A DNA stretch of 64,000 bases, taken from NCBI GenBank assembly GCA_947477655.1, contig CANJTS010000001.1:124001-188000 (forward strand). Direction: 5' to 3'. The position numbers and the translations under genes were made by a program. The first letter of the stretch is position 1, and every line of letters begins with the position of its first letter. Below, one piece after another: positions 25,840-35,222 of this stretch. A model generated the notes under the pieces. The model had not been told where the DNA came from. It saw only the letters and a program-made list of their open reading frames with translations, and searched no databases. The stretch comes from CAILUG01 sp903844415. Its GTDB lineage: Bacteria > Pseudomonadota > Gammaproteobacteria > Pseudomonadales > Pseudohongiellaceae.

Positions 25840-26280
25840 ATGGCATCCATACTAGTATTGAACGGCCCCAACCTAAACCTGCTCGGCACCCGCGAGCCTG
25901 AGGTCTATGGCAAGCAGACTTTAGTAGACATCAATACTCGTTTGCTAAAGATTGCGAAAGAAGCGGGCCATCACATCCAGTTTTTGCAAAGCAATGCCGA
26001 ATACGAATTAATCGACCGCATTCACGCTGCTCGCAACGAAAACATCAACTTCATCATTATCAATCCAGGTGCTTTTACGCACACTAGTATTGCTTTGCGG
26101 GATGCGTTGTTGGGTGTTTCTATCCCTTTCATTGAAGTGCATTTGTCCAATATTCATGCGCGCGAAACTTTTCGTCACCATTCGTACCTGGCTTCAGTTG
26201 CGGTTGGCAGCATCGTGGGCCTTGGCGCCCAGGGTTACGAACTGGCATTACAAGCGGCCTTCTCCCGAGTGGTCGTTTAG
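25840..26280 (+). CDS. aroQ: 3-dehydroquinate dehydratase, type II
   Basis: 146 residues, normal for the dodecameric type II enzyme of the shikimate pathway. Visible: ILVLNGPNLNLLGTREPEVYG with the catalytic Tyr (about 4-24), the Arg/Asn of LQSNAEYELIDRIH, INPGAFTHTSIALRDAL, and the His of VEVHLSN-like IEVHLSNIHARETFRHHSY. It is first in the conserved run aroQ-accB-accC-prmA. An imperfectly terminator-like CTGGCG/CGCCAG hairpin (26294-26322) lies in the 83-base gap before accB. Confidence 0.96.
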   Translation: MASILVLNGPNLNLLGTREPEVYGKQTLVDINTRLLKIAKEAGHHIQFLQSNAEYELIDRIHAARNENINFIIINPGAFTHTSIALRDALLGVSIPFIEVHLSNIHARETFRHHSYLASVAVGSIVGLGAQGYELALQAAFSRVVV

Positions 26281-26363
26281 CCCCCCCATATACCTGGCGA
26301 GCTTTAAATACAGCAACGCCAGATCTAAGAATTTCTGAATACTTTTATTGCTATAGGAAACCC

Positions 26364-26825
26364 ATGGATATTAGAAAAGTAAAAAAATTAATTGAGCTAT
26401 TGGAAGAATCCAACATTGCCGAAATTGAAATCAAGGAAGGTGAAGAATCAGTACGGATCAGCCGTAATTACCCCAATACACCTATGCCGCCCCAGCATTA
26501 TGTGCTGCCTACAGCAGCACCTGTACTCGCCCCGAACCCCACAGTGAGCACAGCAGAAAATGGGGCAGTAAGCGCCACAGCCGGGCACAAAGGACTACCT
26601 GTCAAGTCACCCATGGTCGGTACTTTCTACAGCTCACCTTCCCCCAACTCACCACGTTTTATTGAAGTGGGCAAACAAGTCAAAGCCACAGATGTTATTT
26701 GTATTATCGAAGCGATGAAAATGATGAACCAGATTGAAGCCGGCCGTGCTGGCGTAATTGAAGCCATATTGGTCGAAGATGGCCATCCGGTTGAATTCGA
26801 TCAGCCGCTAGTAATCATCGTCTAA
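26364..26825 (+). CDS. accB: Biotin carboxyl carrier protein of acetyl-CoA carboxylase
   Basis: 153 residues. It carries biotin between the carboxylase and the carboxyltransferase of acetyl-CoA carboxylase, the first step of fatty acid synthesis. The N-terminal part (DIRKVKKLIELLEESNIAEIEI) is the interaction region, the middle is Pro/Ala-rich linker, and the C-terminal biotinyl domain has IEAMKMMNQIEA with the biotinylated lysine (about residue 119). The accC gene follows after 24 bases. The leader between aroQ and accB may take part in control, as accBC expression is autoregulated in E. coli. Confidence 0.97.
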   Translation: MDIRKVKKLIELLEESNIAEIEIKEGEESVRISRNYPNTPMPPQHYVLPTAAPVLAPNPTVSTAENGAVSATAGHKGLPVKSPMVGTFYSSPSPNSPRFIEVGKQVKATDVICIIEAMKMMNQIEAGRAGVIEAILVEDGHPVEFDQPLVIIV

Positions 26826-26849
26826 ACCACCCAAGAGCAACCTTTCTTT

Positions 26850-28211
26850 ATGCTGGAAAAAGTATTAATCGCCAATCGCGGGGAAATTGCCCTACGTATT
26901 CTCAGGGCTTGCAAGGAGCTGAAAATAAAAACAGTTGCTGTGCATTCAACCGCCGACCGTAACCTCATGCATGTCCGGCTAGCTGATGAATCTGTTTGTA
27001 TCGGTCCACCTAGTTCACTTGAAAGTTACTTGAATATTCCCGCCATCATCAGTGCCATGGAAATTTCTGGTGCCGATGCTGTACATCCTGGTTATGGTTT
27101 TTTGTCTGAAAATGCCAACTTTGCGGAACAAGTAGAGCGCAGCGGTTTTATCTTTGTAGGTCCGCGTCCCGACACTATTCGCGCCATGGGCGACAAGGTT
27201 TCTGCCATTAATGTAATGATTAAAGCGGGAGTCCCCACCGTACCCGGCTCCAACGGCCCAGTGACCAGTGACTCAGAACACACCTTGGCAGTAGCAAAAA
27301 AAATTGGTTATCCAATTATGATAAAGGCAGCTGCGGGTGGTGGTGGTCGCGGTATGCGAGTGGTACATGAAGAAGCCAATCTGTTGCAGTCCATTCAAGT
27401 TACGCAAGCGGAAGCCGGCAGTTACTTTGGTAGTGACGTAGTGTACATGGAAAAATTTCTCGACAACCCACGCCATGTTGAAATTCAAGTGATCGGCGAC
27501 GGTGAAGGTAAAGCCATTTGTCTGGGTGATCGCGATTGCTCCATGCAACGTCGCCATCAGAAAGTGGTAGAAGAAGCACCTGCACCTGGCATTTCAGATG
27601 AGGCACGCGCCAACATTATGCAAATCTGTATCAAAGCTTGCGAAGATTTGAAATACCGTGGCGCCGGTACCCTCGAATTTTTATATCAAGATGGCCAGTT
27701 TTACTTTATCGAGATGAATACCCGAGTGCAGGTAGAGCATCCCGTTACTGAACGTATAACCGGCATCGACATTGTAAAAGAGCAATTACAAATCGCAGGG
27801 GGCTTTGGCCTGTCGGTAAAGCAAGAAGACATTGTCTTTACCGGCCACGCCATCGAATGCCGAATCAACGCCGAAGATCCTTACACCTTCTTGCCGTGCC
27901 CCGGCAAAATCACCATGTTTCATGCACCGGGGGGCAATGGCATTCGGGTGGATTCCCATATTTACAGTGGTTATTCGGTACCACCGCATTATGATTCCCT
28001 GATCGCCAAACTGATCAGCCACGGCCCTACTCGTGATGCCGCTATCGGTCGTATGCAAAACGCCTTGGAAGAATTATTAGTAGATGGCATCAAAACCAAC
28101 GCGCCCTTGCAGAGTGACATTATGCGTGACCCAGGTTTCCGTGCCGGCGGCATGAACATCCACTATTTAGAAACGATGCTGAAACAAAAACTTGGCAGTA
28201 TTGCGCATTGA
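26850..28211 (+). CDS. accC: Biotin carboxylase subunit of acetyl-CoA carboxylase
   Basis: 453 residues. This ATP-grasp enzyme carboxylates the biotin on AccB. Signatures: EKVLIANRGEIALRILRACK at the start, the ATP loop MIKAAAGGGGRGMRVV (about 158-173), MEKFLDNPRHVEIQ, DCSMQRRHQKVVEEAPAP, FIEMNTRVQVEHPVTE with the catalytic Glu/Asn/Arg set, and ECRINAEDP. Its stop overlaps the TTG start of prmA (TTGA), so the two are coupled. Confidence 0.98.
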   Translation: MLEKVLIANRGEIALRILRACKELKIKTVAVHSTADRNLMHVRLADESVCIGPPSSLESYLNIPAIISAMEISGADAVHPGYGFLSENANFAEQVERSGFIFVGPRPDTIRAMGDKVSAINVMIKAGVPTVPGSNGPVTSDSEHTLAVAKKIGYPIMIKAAAGGGGRGMRVVHEEANLLQSIQVTQAEAGSYFGSDVVYMEKFLDNPRHVEIQVIGDGEGKAICLGDRDCSMQRRHQKVVEEAPAPGISDEARANIMQICIKACEDLKYRGAGTLEFLYQDGQFYFIEMNTRVQVEHPVTERITGIDIVKEQLQIAGGFGLSVKQEDIVFTGHAIECRINAEDPYTFLPCPGKITMFHAPGGNGIRVDSHIYSGYSVPPHYDSLIAKLISHGPTRDAAIGRMQNALEELLVDGIKTNAPLQSDIMRDPGFRAGGMNIHYLETMLKQKLGSIAH

Positions 28212-29203
28212 GCTGGATCCAATTTAAATTTCACACCACTCGCGCTACAGCCGCCGAATTAGAAGCGCTGCTCGAAGCCAATGGCGCTGTATCTGTCACC
28301 ATGATGGATGCCGAAGATAAGCCGCTATTCGAACCAGGGGTGGGCGAAACACCACTGTGGGATAACTTGTCGGTAACCGGCTTGTTTACAGAAGATACCG
28401 ACACTGCTCACTTACAAAAAATACTTTCTGCCGCCTGGTTTCCGCTGCCCTTACCCACACTCCAGATCAGTACACTTGCCGAACAAAACTGGGTGCGCGC
28501 CTGGCTGGACGATTTCAAACCTATGTGTTTTGGTCGGCGACTGTGGGTGTGTCCAACTTGGTGGTTGGCCAGCAAGAACGGCAATTGCGCTGGCGAGTGG
28601 TCGCCTCTAGCCGTAGATGCAGCCGAGTGGGAATCGCGTAACCACGAATTATTAAATGCCATGCAAAAATCTGGCACTACCATCATGCAACTGGATCCTG
28701 GAATGGCTTTCGGCACAGGCACCCATCCCACCACCGCGCTATGTTTGCAATGGCTTGATGCCCAGCCTTTACGAGGATTAGCCTTAGTGGATTACGGCTG
28801 TGGTTCGGGCATTCTTGGTATCGCTGCATTATTGCTAGGCGCGCAAAGTGTTTATGGCGTAGACAACGACCCCCAGGCACTGGTCGCCACACATGATAAT
28901 TGCACTAAAAACCAACTAGACTCACAGCGCTTTCCGGTTTATCTGCCTGCCGTTTTTGCGCAGGCACTTGCTGCTGGCACAATCAAACCTGTAGATGGCA
29001 TGATGGCAAACGTTTTGGCGGTAACATTAGTACAACTTGCCGAATTATTGGCCTTGCAGGTTAAGCAAGGCGGATGGATTTTGCTCTCTGGCATACTGTG
29101 CGAACAGGCCGCTACCGTGGTGCAAGCCTACACACCCTGGTTTAGGGACTTTGTTATTGCCACTGAAAATGATTGGGTATGTATCAGTGCTCATCGGCTT
29201 TAA
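28208..29203 (+). CDS. prmA: Ribosomal protein L11 methyltransferase
   Basis: 331 residues, TTG start overlapping the accC stop by four bases. PrmA trimethylates ribosomal protein L11 using S-adenosylmethionine. The N-terminal substrate-recognition part begins SWIQFKFHTTRATAAELEAL, and the methyltransferase part has MAFGTGTHPTTALCLQWLDA, VDYGCGSGILGIAALLLGA and GVDNDPQAL. It is about 38 residues longer than the E. coli enzyme because of an extra loop at about residues 115-145 (between LWVCPTWW and the FGTGTHPTT block), which contains SKNGNCAGEW. The conserved place after accC supports the call. Confidence 0.93.
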   Translation: MSWIQFKFHTTRATAAELEALLEANGAVSVTMMDAEDKPLFEPGVGETPLWDNLSVTGLFTEDTDTAHLQKILSAAWFPLPLPTLQISTLAEQNWVRAWLDDFKPMCFGRRLWVCPTWWLASKNGNCAGEWSPLAVDAAEWESRNHELLNAMQKSGTTIMQLDPGMAFGTGTHPTTALCLQWLDAQPLRGLALVDYGCGSGILGIAALLLGAQSVYGVDNDPQALVATHDNCTKNQLDSQRFPVYLPAVFAQALAAGTIKPVDGMMANVLAVTLVQLAELLALQVKQGGWILLSGILCEQAATVVQAYTPWFRDFVIATENDWVCISAHRL

Positions 29204-29245
29204 GGGCACAACTCAGACAAGTACTTTGCCGAGCAAGTCAGAGTC

Positions 29246-30670
29246 ATGACAAGTTTTCTAACGCAATGCCCACACTGCCAGACTTCATTCAAATTGAGCG
29301 AAGCCCAACTGGACATTGCTCAAGGCAAGGTGCGTTGTGGTGCTTGTCTGGTGGTTTTTTCGGCACTCGCCCATCGTATTATCATCAAAGAACCTATCAA
29401 TGCCGAATCTATGGCTGACTTTTCCGCAGCCGATCTCGAACTGGCAACAGAAACAGGACAGCAACATAAAAATTTAGACACTTCACTCGAGTCCGGGCCA
29501 ACATTTGTTGCAAATCCGAACTTGTTAGTTTTGAGTGACGATAAGGAACACTACGATCCGTTATTCTCTGTCGATCAAATAGACGAAATATCTCTTGGCG
29601 ACATGCAACTGGACGATGAATATCCAGACGACGAAGAAGATGTACATGAACAATATTCAACAAAAGATAACCAGCATGATAATTTTGTAGACAGAGAACA
29701 TCAGGATGAACCTACTTTAGATTCAGACGAAGATGAAGATGAAGACGAAGATGAAGACGAAGATGAAGACGAAGACGAAGACGAAGACACACTAACAACC
29801 TTACCTTTCCACCCGACTGATGAGCGTGTATTTACTGCAAAACAAGCCGAACCAAATTCAACATGGCACAACACTGCTGCCGACACCAACCCATCAGAAT
29901 TACATTCAGAAGATAAGGGGCTAATAGAACCTGGATTTTTAAAAACTCCCGACGACGAACTACTCAATTCAAATCAAACCTCAGTTAAGACTGCCTATAG
30001 AGCGTCCAGCGATGATCCTGAGCCTATTTTTATAGTGCAACCCAAGCTCGAAACTGCGCAAGATAAACAGGTTCTGCGTACTTATCTTGCCGATCTAGAA
30101 CACGAAGATGCACTCGAGGCGCTAGCTCCAGAACTCATAGAAGCCATCGACGCCGACCCACTTACATTGGAACTTGGATCGACTTTGTATAAACGCATGA
30201 CAAGCGTTGCGCTCTTTGTTATCAGCCTCATTTTAGTCGCTGTCTTTGTCTTGCAAGTGGTTGCAAACAATCTTGATGCGCTGCAAAAATCACCACGTTA
30301 TGCAGATGTCTTGCCTTTATTTTGCCGTGTTCTAGCCTGCCCGCAGCCTACCGTTGAACCCGCCAACACTACCAGTTTGTATTCGCAGCAATTGTTGGTG
30401 CGCTCACATCCACGAGTAGCCAATGCACTGGAGCTCAATTTCATCTTCCGCAATGATTCCGAACAACCCCAAGCTTTTCCACAACTGGAATTAAGTTTCA
30501 GTGATCCCAACAACACACTGCTGGCTAACCGACTGTTTGAGCCAGCACAATATTTGCCCCCCGAACTTGCTGTAATGGATGCCATGCCAGCCAGATCCAG
30601 CGTTCAGATACAATTAGAATTGGTCGATCCCGGCAGCAATGCAGTTAATTACCGAATTGAATTCCGATAA
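29246..30670 (+). CDS. Zinc-ribbon membrane protein with DUF3426 domain and acidic repeat tract
   Basis: 474 residues. The N-terminus is an MJ0042-type zinc ribbon with two Cys pairs (QCPHC and VRCGAC, about 8-35). A long, acidic, disordered middle follows, including an uninterrupted Asp-Glu alternation at residues 161-181. One membrane segment (SVALFVISLILVAVFVLQVV, about 318-337) leads to a C-terminal DUF3426 domain (SHPRVANALELNFIFRND ... AQYLPPELAVMDAM). In relatives this gene always lies between prmA and dusB, as here. Function is not established; a role as envelope or nucleic-acid adaptor is speculation. Confidence 0.85.
   Translation: MTSFLTQCPHCQTSFKLSEAQLDIAQGKVRCGACLVVFSALAHRIIIKEPINAESMADFSAADLELATETGQQHKNLDTSLESGPTFVANPNLLVLSDDKEHYDPLFSVDQIDEISLGDMQLDDEYPDDEEDVHEQYSTKDNQHDNFVDREHQDEPTLDSDEDEDEDEDEDEDEDEDEDEDTLTTLPFHPTDERVFTAKQAEPNSTWHNTAADTNPSELHSEDKGLIEPGFLKTPDDELLNSNQTSVKTAYRASSDDPEPIFIVQPKLETAQDKQVLRTYLADLEHEDALEALAPELIEAIDADPLTLELGSTLYKRMTSVALFVISLILVAVFVLQVVANNLDALQKSPRYADVLPLFCRVLACPQPTVEPANTTSLYSQQLLVRSHPRVANALELNFIFRNDSEQPQAFPQLELSFSDPNNTLLANRLFEPAQYLPPELAVMDAMPARSSVQIQLELVDPGSNAVNYRIEFR
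29726..29788 (+). repeat. Hexanucleotide microsatellite encoding (Asp-Glu)n
   Basis: Sixty-three bases of GAYGAA units (Y is T or C) in frame, giving 21 alternating Asp and Glu residues. The unit is a multiple of three, so slippage would change protein length but not the frame. Confidence 0.95.
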
Positions 30671-30811
30671 ACCGACGCTAGCAAACCTCCTCTTAATTCG
30701 GCGCCTGAGCCAAAAGTCACCATCAACCATACTCGCTGCATCTGAACATGGACTCAGACCAGCCTCCTTAGTACCATACCAAACCGCTTTTTCCGAGTTT
30801 TCAACACCCCT

Positions 30812-31798
30812 GTGCTTCGTATCGGCCCCTATCAATTGGATTCCAGCGTGCTGCTCGCGCCCATGGCCGGGATCAGCGACCGCCCGTTTCGTGCCTTGTG
30901 TCGTCAACATGGTGCCGCGCTCACTGCCACCGAGATGCTCAGCTCCAATCCATTGCTGTACAACAGCAAAGGCAGTCAACGTCGACGTATTCACAAAGAT
31001 GAACTCGCCCCGCGAGTGGTACAAATCGCAGGTGCCGATCCACTTACCATTGCGCAAGCCGCCCGCCTAAATGTGGAAGAAGGTGCCCAGATCATCGACA
31101 TCAACATGGGATGTCCGGTTAAAAAAATTCTGCAACAAGCGGCAGGTTCTGCTCTGCTAAAAGATGAAACACTGGTAGCGAATATTCTTAAGGCTGTAGT
31201 AAAAGCCGTAAATGTGCCGGTAACACTGAAGATTCGCACCGGCTGGAGTCCTGAAATGCGTAACGGCCTTGCCATCGCACGTATTGCAGAAGATGCTGGC
31301 ATTCAAGCTCTTGCTGTGCATGGCCGCACCCGCGCTTGCATGTTTAACGGCACTGCTGAATACGACACAATCGCCGCTATAAAACAGGCAGTGCAGATTC
31401 CAGTTATAGCCAATGGCGACATCTGCACTCCGCAACAAGCACGTGCTGTGCTGCAACAAACTCACGCTGACGCGGTGATGATCGGGCGTAGTGCGCGCGG
31501 CAAACCGTGGATCTTTCGTGAAATACAGCATTTTTTACAAACAGGAACTGAACTGCCGGCCATGCCGGATACTATGGTCGAACTCATACTTTTGGGCCAT
31601 GTACGTGAGTTACACGATTTTTATGGAGAGCATCTGGGATTGGGCTATACCCGTAAAAATGTGGCGTGGTATCTTGAAACCTATCCGGGCGCTCGAGAGT
31701 TTCGCAGCATGTTTAACACTCTCGACAGCAAAAATGCCCAGATCGAACAGATCGAACAATTTTTTTATAGTTTGTCCCAGCGGGAGAACGCTGCATGA
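30812..31798 (+). CDS. dusB: tRNA-dihydrouridine synthase B
   Basis: 328 residues, GTG start at 30812. DusB reduces specific uridines in tRNA with FMN and NADPH. Motifs: LAPMAGISDRPFRALC (about 15-30), the catalytic-Cys block INMGCPVKKILQQAAGSALL (about 95-114), KIRTGWSPEMRN, VHGRTRACMFNG and ANGDICTPQQAR, IGRSARGKPWIF. Its last bases overlap the fis start (ATGA), the classic dusB-fis pair. The 141 bases before it contain no clear ribosome binding site for the GTG, so the start is less certain than the identity. Confidence 0.95.
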   Translation: MLRIGPYQLDSSVLLAPMAGISDRPFRALCRQHGAALTATEMLSSNPLLYNSKGSQRRRIHKDELAPRVVQIAGADPLTIAQAARLNVEEGAQIIDINMGCPVKKILQQAAGSALLKDETLVANILKAVVKAVNVPVTLKIRTGWSPEMRNGLAIARIAEDAGIQALAVHGRTRACMFNGTAEYDTIAAIKQAVQIPVIANGDICTPQQARAVLQQTHADAVMIGRSARGKPWIFREIQHFLQTGTELPAMPDTMVELILLGHVRELHDFYGEHLGLGYTRKNVAWYLETYPGAREFRSMFNTLDSKNAQIEQIEQFFYSLSQRENAA

Positions 31799-32109
31799 AA
31801 GAGTCAGGCACTGGAACAGTCAAAGCAGGGGATATATCTCTTAATCCTGCCAGCACCCAAGGTTTTAAAACACAGCAAACGTCAACACTGCGCGCTTGTG
31901 TGAGCTCTGTAATGCTAGATTATCTTACGATGGTGGATGCCAGCATGGTCAACAATCTTTATGCGATAGTACTCACCGAAGTGGAAGCTCCCTTGTTGGA
32001 AGCAGTTATGCTAAAAGCGCGCAGCAACCAGAGCAAGGCTGCGCACATGCTTGGTATTAATCGCGGTACCCTGCGCACCTTACTCAAAAAATACAAAATG
32101 CTGGATTAA
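31795..32109 (+). CDS. fis: Nucleoid-associated regulator Fis
   Basis: 104 residues, close to the 98 of E. coli. Fis bends DNA and controls rRNA promoters, recombination and many growth genes. The C-terminal part follows the family closely: NLYAIVLTEVEAPLLEAVM, then the helix-turn-helix ARSNQSKAAHMLGINRGTLR and the LLKKYKML end. The N-terminal 30 residues are divergent and rich in Ser/Thr. It is translationally coupled to dusB by a four-base overlap, the standard arrangement, and purH follows 59 bases on. Confidence 0.96.
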   Translation: MKESGTGTVKAGDISLNPASTQGFKTQQTSTLRACVSSVMLDYLTMVDASMVNNLYAIVLTEVEAPLLEAVMLKARSNQSKAAHMLGINRGTLRTLLKKYKMLD

Positions 32110-32168
32110 TAATCGGCAGCCATACTTAAAAAAACTTTCAATTAAGCGCACACAGGGCATAACCCATA

Positions 32169-33770
32169 ATGAGTTCAACCACTGCAAGTACCGGCAACTC
32201 CAACGCAGTCTTGATCCGGCGTGCTCTGTTGAGTGTGTCAGACAAAACTGGCATCTGCGAGTTGGCTTTGGGTCTGCAAAATATGGGGGTGGAATTATTA
32301 TCCACAGGTGGCACTTACCTCAGGTTGGTGCAAGCAGGCATCAAAGTAAGCGAAGTAGCCTCCTATACCGGTTTCCCCGAAATTATGGACGGCCGAGTAA
32401 AAACTCTGCATCCTAAAATTCATGGCGGCATTCTGGGACGGCGGGATCTGGATGCCACAGTGATGGATGAACATAACATTCCACCAATCGACATGGTGGT
32501 GGTAAATCTCTATCCCTTTGCCGCTACTATCGCCCAACCCGACTGCTCAAGGGCTGACGCAATCGAAAATATTGATATTGGCGGCCCCACCATGTTACGG
32601 GCTGCTGCCAAAAATCATGCGTGGGTTAGCGTTGTGGTTAATCCTGCTACATACCCACAATTACTTTCCGAAATGCAATCGAGCCAGGGACATATAAGCG
32701 CTGTTACACGTTTCACCCTGGCAGTAGCTACTTTTGAACATACCGCACTTTACGATGGTGCCATTGCGTCTTATCTAGGCAGCCTAGACGCAGCAGGCAC
32801 ACCCCTGCAATTTCCGCATACGATAAATGCACAGTTTGTGAAAAAGCAGGAATTACGCTACGGCGAAAACCCACACCAACAGGCGGCCTTTTATGTAGAA
32901 GCAACTGTGCAAACAGGCACTGTTGCTGGTGCAGTGCAATTGCAGGGCAAAGAACTATCTTTCAACAACATAGCCGACACTGATGCTGCCTTGGAATGTG
33001 TAAAAACGTTCAATGAGCCTGCTTGTGTCATCGTCAAACATGCCAATCCTTGTGGTGTTGCTGTGGCTGCCACTCTGCTAGACGCATACCACTTCGCTTA
33101 TCGCACCGACCCAACTTCAGCTTTTGGCGGCATCATCGCGTTTAATCGCGAACTTGATGCAGCAACGGCTCGCACAATTGTCGAACGGCAATTTGCTGAA
33201 GTGATAATTGCACCAAGCGTGAGTGAGGGTGCCCGCAAAGAAATTGCTCGCAAAGAAAATTTACGCCTGCTCATTTGTGGTCAATGGTCTAGCCAAACGC
33301 CAGCGTCCTGGGATTACAAAAAAGTACACAGTGGCTTGTTAGTACAAACAATGGATGCTGCCACTGTCGGCTCTAGTCAACTACAAGTGGTAAGCAAACG
33401 CCAACCTACCACTGACGAAATGCAAGATATGCTATTTGCTTGGAATGTCGTCAAATTCGTAAAATCCAATGCCATTGTGTACTGTAAAAATCGACAAACC
33501 ATTGGCATTGGCGCCGGCCAAATGAGCCGTGTCTATAGCGCAAAAATTGCTGGCATCAAGGCGGCTGACGAAGCCTTGCAAGTAGCCGGTTCAGTGATGG
33601 CCTCCGATGCATTTTTTCCCTTTAGTGATGGCGTACAAGCTGCAGCAGCGGCTGGTATTACCGCGGTAATTCATCCAGGAGGTTCAATACGTGATGCCGA
33701 AATTATTGCCTGTGCCGATCAGCTAGGTCTGGCCATGATTTTTACCGGCATACGGCATTTTCGGCATTAA
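32169..33770 (+). CDS. purH: Bifunctional AICAR transformylase / IMP cyclohydrolase
   Basis: 533 residues. It carries out the last two steps of purine synthesis to IMP. The N-terminal cyclohydrolase has ALLSVSDKTGICELA, STGGTYL, VKTLHPKIHGGILGRR and IDIGGPTMLRAAAKNH; the C-terminal transformylase has LRYGENPHQQAA, FNNIADTDAALECV, VKHANPCGVA and SDAFFPFSDGV, IHPGGSIRD. purD follows in the same direction, the normal order. The distance between stop and purD start is 144 bases and includes no gene. Confidence 0.97.
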   Translation: MSSTTASTGNSNAVLIRRALLSVSDKTGICELALGLQNMGVELLSTGGTYLRLVQAGIKVSEVASYTGFPEIMDGRVKTLHPKIHGGILGRRDLDATVMDEHNIPPIDMVVVNLYPFAATIAQPDCSRADAIENIDIGGPTMLRAAAKNHAWVSVVVNPATYPQLLSEMQSSQGHISAVTRFTLAVATFEHTALYDGAIASYLGSLDAAGTPLQFPHTINAQFVKKQELRYGENPHQQAAFYVEATVQTGTVAGAVQLQGKELSFNNIADTDAALECVKTFNEPACVIVKHANPCGVAVAATLLDAYHFAYRTDPTSAFGGIIAFNRELDAATARTIVERQFAEVIIAPSVSEGARKEIARKENLRLLICGQWSSQTPASWDYKKVHSGLLVQTMDAATVGSSQLQVVSKRQPTTDEMQDMLFAWNVVKFVKSNAIVYCKNRQTIGIGAGQMSRVYSAKIAGIKAADEALQVAGSVMASDAFFPFSDGVQAAAAAGITAVIHPGGSIRDAEIIACADQLGLAMIFTGIRHFRH

Positions 33771-33914
33771 GTACGTTTCTGAAAATTTAAAGTTTGCCAG
33801 AATGCGATGCGTGGAAAAAATTTCGCAACGCCGCAAACGCCTGATATCTACGCAAGAAATTTTTTACGCAATAAAGCAGTTGGGATGAAATTAGAATTTT
33901 TAATGGGGTTGGGT

Positions 33915-35222
33915 ATGAACATCATGATCATTGGCAGTGGCGGCAGGGAACACGCACTGGCCTGGAAGATTGCCCAGTCGCCGCGCATCCAGCATATATA
34001 TGTAATTCCTGGCAATGCCGGAACTGGCCACGAACCTAAAGTACAAAACGTCGTGCTTGATATCAGCGATTTCGAAGCTCTCTCGCAATTTGCTCACAGC
34101 CACGACATTAGCCTTACTATCATTGGCCCAGAAGCACCCTTGGTCGACGGTGTAGTAGATTTTTTTCAGAGCAAAGGCTTACCTTGTTTTGGCCCCTCCA
34201 AAGGGGCAGCGCAACTGGAAGGTTCCAAGGCTTTCAGCAAGGATTTTCTGGCGCGGCATAAGATTCCAACTGCAGCTTACGGAAGTTTTTCTGAGGTAGA
34301 TGCAGCGCTGGCGTACCTGCAAACACAGTCACTACCAATTGTGATCAAAGCTGACGGTCTCGCTGCGGGCAAAGGAGTGATCATTGCACAAACTCGGCAC
34401 GAAGCCGAAGCCACCGTGATAGATATGTTAGCTGGCACCAGCTTTGGCAAAGCCGGCCACCGTGTAGTAATCGAAGAATTCATGCATGGAGAAGAAGCCA
34501 GTTTCATCGTGCTGGTTGACGGCAAGACTGCTCTACCCTTTGCAACGTCGCAGGATCACAAGGCGCGTGATAATGGCGATCTCGGCCCTAACACCGGAGG
34601 CATGGGAGCGTATTCACCAGCACCGGTTGTGACACCCGCAGTTCATGAACGTGTCATGCGCGACATTATCATGCCCACCGTGCGCGGCATGGCAGCTGAG
34701 GGAAATACCTACGTCGGGTTTCTGTATGCAGGCTTGATGATTTCACCCGAAGGTATACCCAAAGTAGTCGAATTCAATTGTCGTTTTGGCGACCCCGAAG
34801 CACAACCAGTAATGATGCGCCTACAAACCGATCTGGTAGCTTTGTGTCAAGGCGCAATCGCTGGCACACTCGACCAAATGGATATCAGTTTCGACAGTCG
34901 TCCTGCGGTGGGTGTTGTACTGGCAGCAGGCGGTTATCCAGACAGTTACGCCAAGGGCAAAATAATTGCCGGGCTTGATACTGCCGCACCAGCAGGCGCC
35001 AAGTTATTTCATGCAGGAACAGCAGTGCACAATAATCAGGTAGTGACTAACGGTGGCCGGGTATTATGTGCAACTGCATTGGGCGCAAGTGTTGCGCAGG
35101 CGCAAGCGACCGCCTACAAATTAGCTGCCAACATCAGCTGGGAAGGGCTATATTGCCGTAAGGACATTGGCTGGCGCGCTATCGCCAGACACACCGAAGC
35201 AAAAAACAAGGACCAGCTATGA
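33915..35222 (+). CDS. purD: Phosphoribosylamine--glycine ligase
   Basis: 435 residues from the ATG at 33915, which gives the family N-terminus MNIMIIGSGGREHALAWKI and has a G-rich stretch upstream; earlier in-frame ATGs from 33807 would add a non-conserved leader. PurD makes glycinamide ribonucleotide in purine synthesis. ATP-grasp signatures: GPEAPLVDGVVDFF, FGPSKGAAQLEGSKAFSKDF, VIKADGLAAGKGVI, HKARDNGDLGPNTGGMGAYS and FNCRFGDPEAQPVM. Its stop overlaps the coq7 start (ATGA at 35219-35222). Confidence 0.97.
   Translation: MNIMIIGSGGREHALAWKIAQSPRIQHIYVIPGNAGTGHEPKVQNVVLDISDFEALSQFAHSHDISLTIIGPEAPLVDGVVDFFQSKGLPCFGPSKGAAQLEGSKAFSKDFLARHKIPTAAYGSFSEVDAALAYLQTQSLPIVIKADGLAAGKGVIIAQTRHEAEATVIDMLAGTSFGKAGHRVVIEEFMHGEEASFIVLVDGKTALPFATSQDHKARDNGDLGPNTGGMGAYSPAPVVTPAVHERVMRDIIMPTVRGMAAEGNTYVGFLYAGLMISPEGIPKVVEFNCRFGDPEAQPVMMRLQTDLVALCQGAIAGTLDQMDISFDSRPAVGVVLAAGGYPDSYAKGKIIAGLDTAAPAGAKLFHAGTAVHNNQVVTNGGRVLCATALGASVAQAQATAYKLAANISWEGLYCRKDIGWRAIARHTEAKNKDQL

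Noticed and set aside
29701..29967. Reverse-strand frame encoding a long poly-serine protein
   Set aside because: It is the exact antisense of the Asp-Glu repeat in the DUF3426 gene and has no start context.
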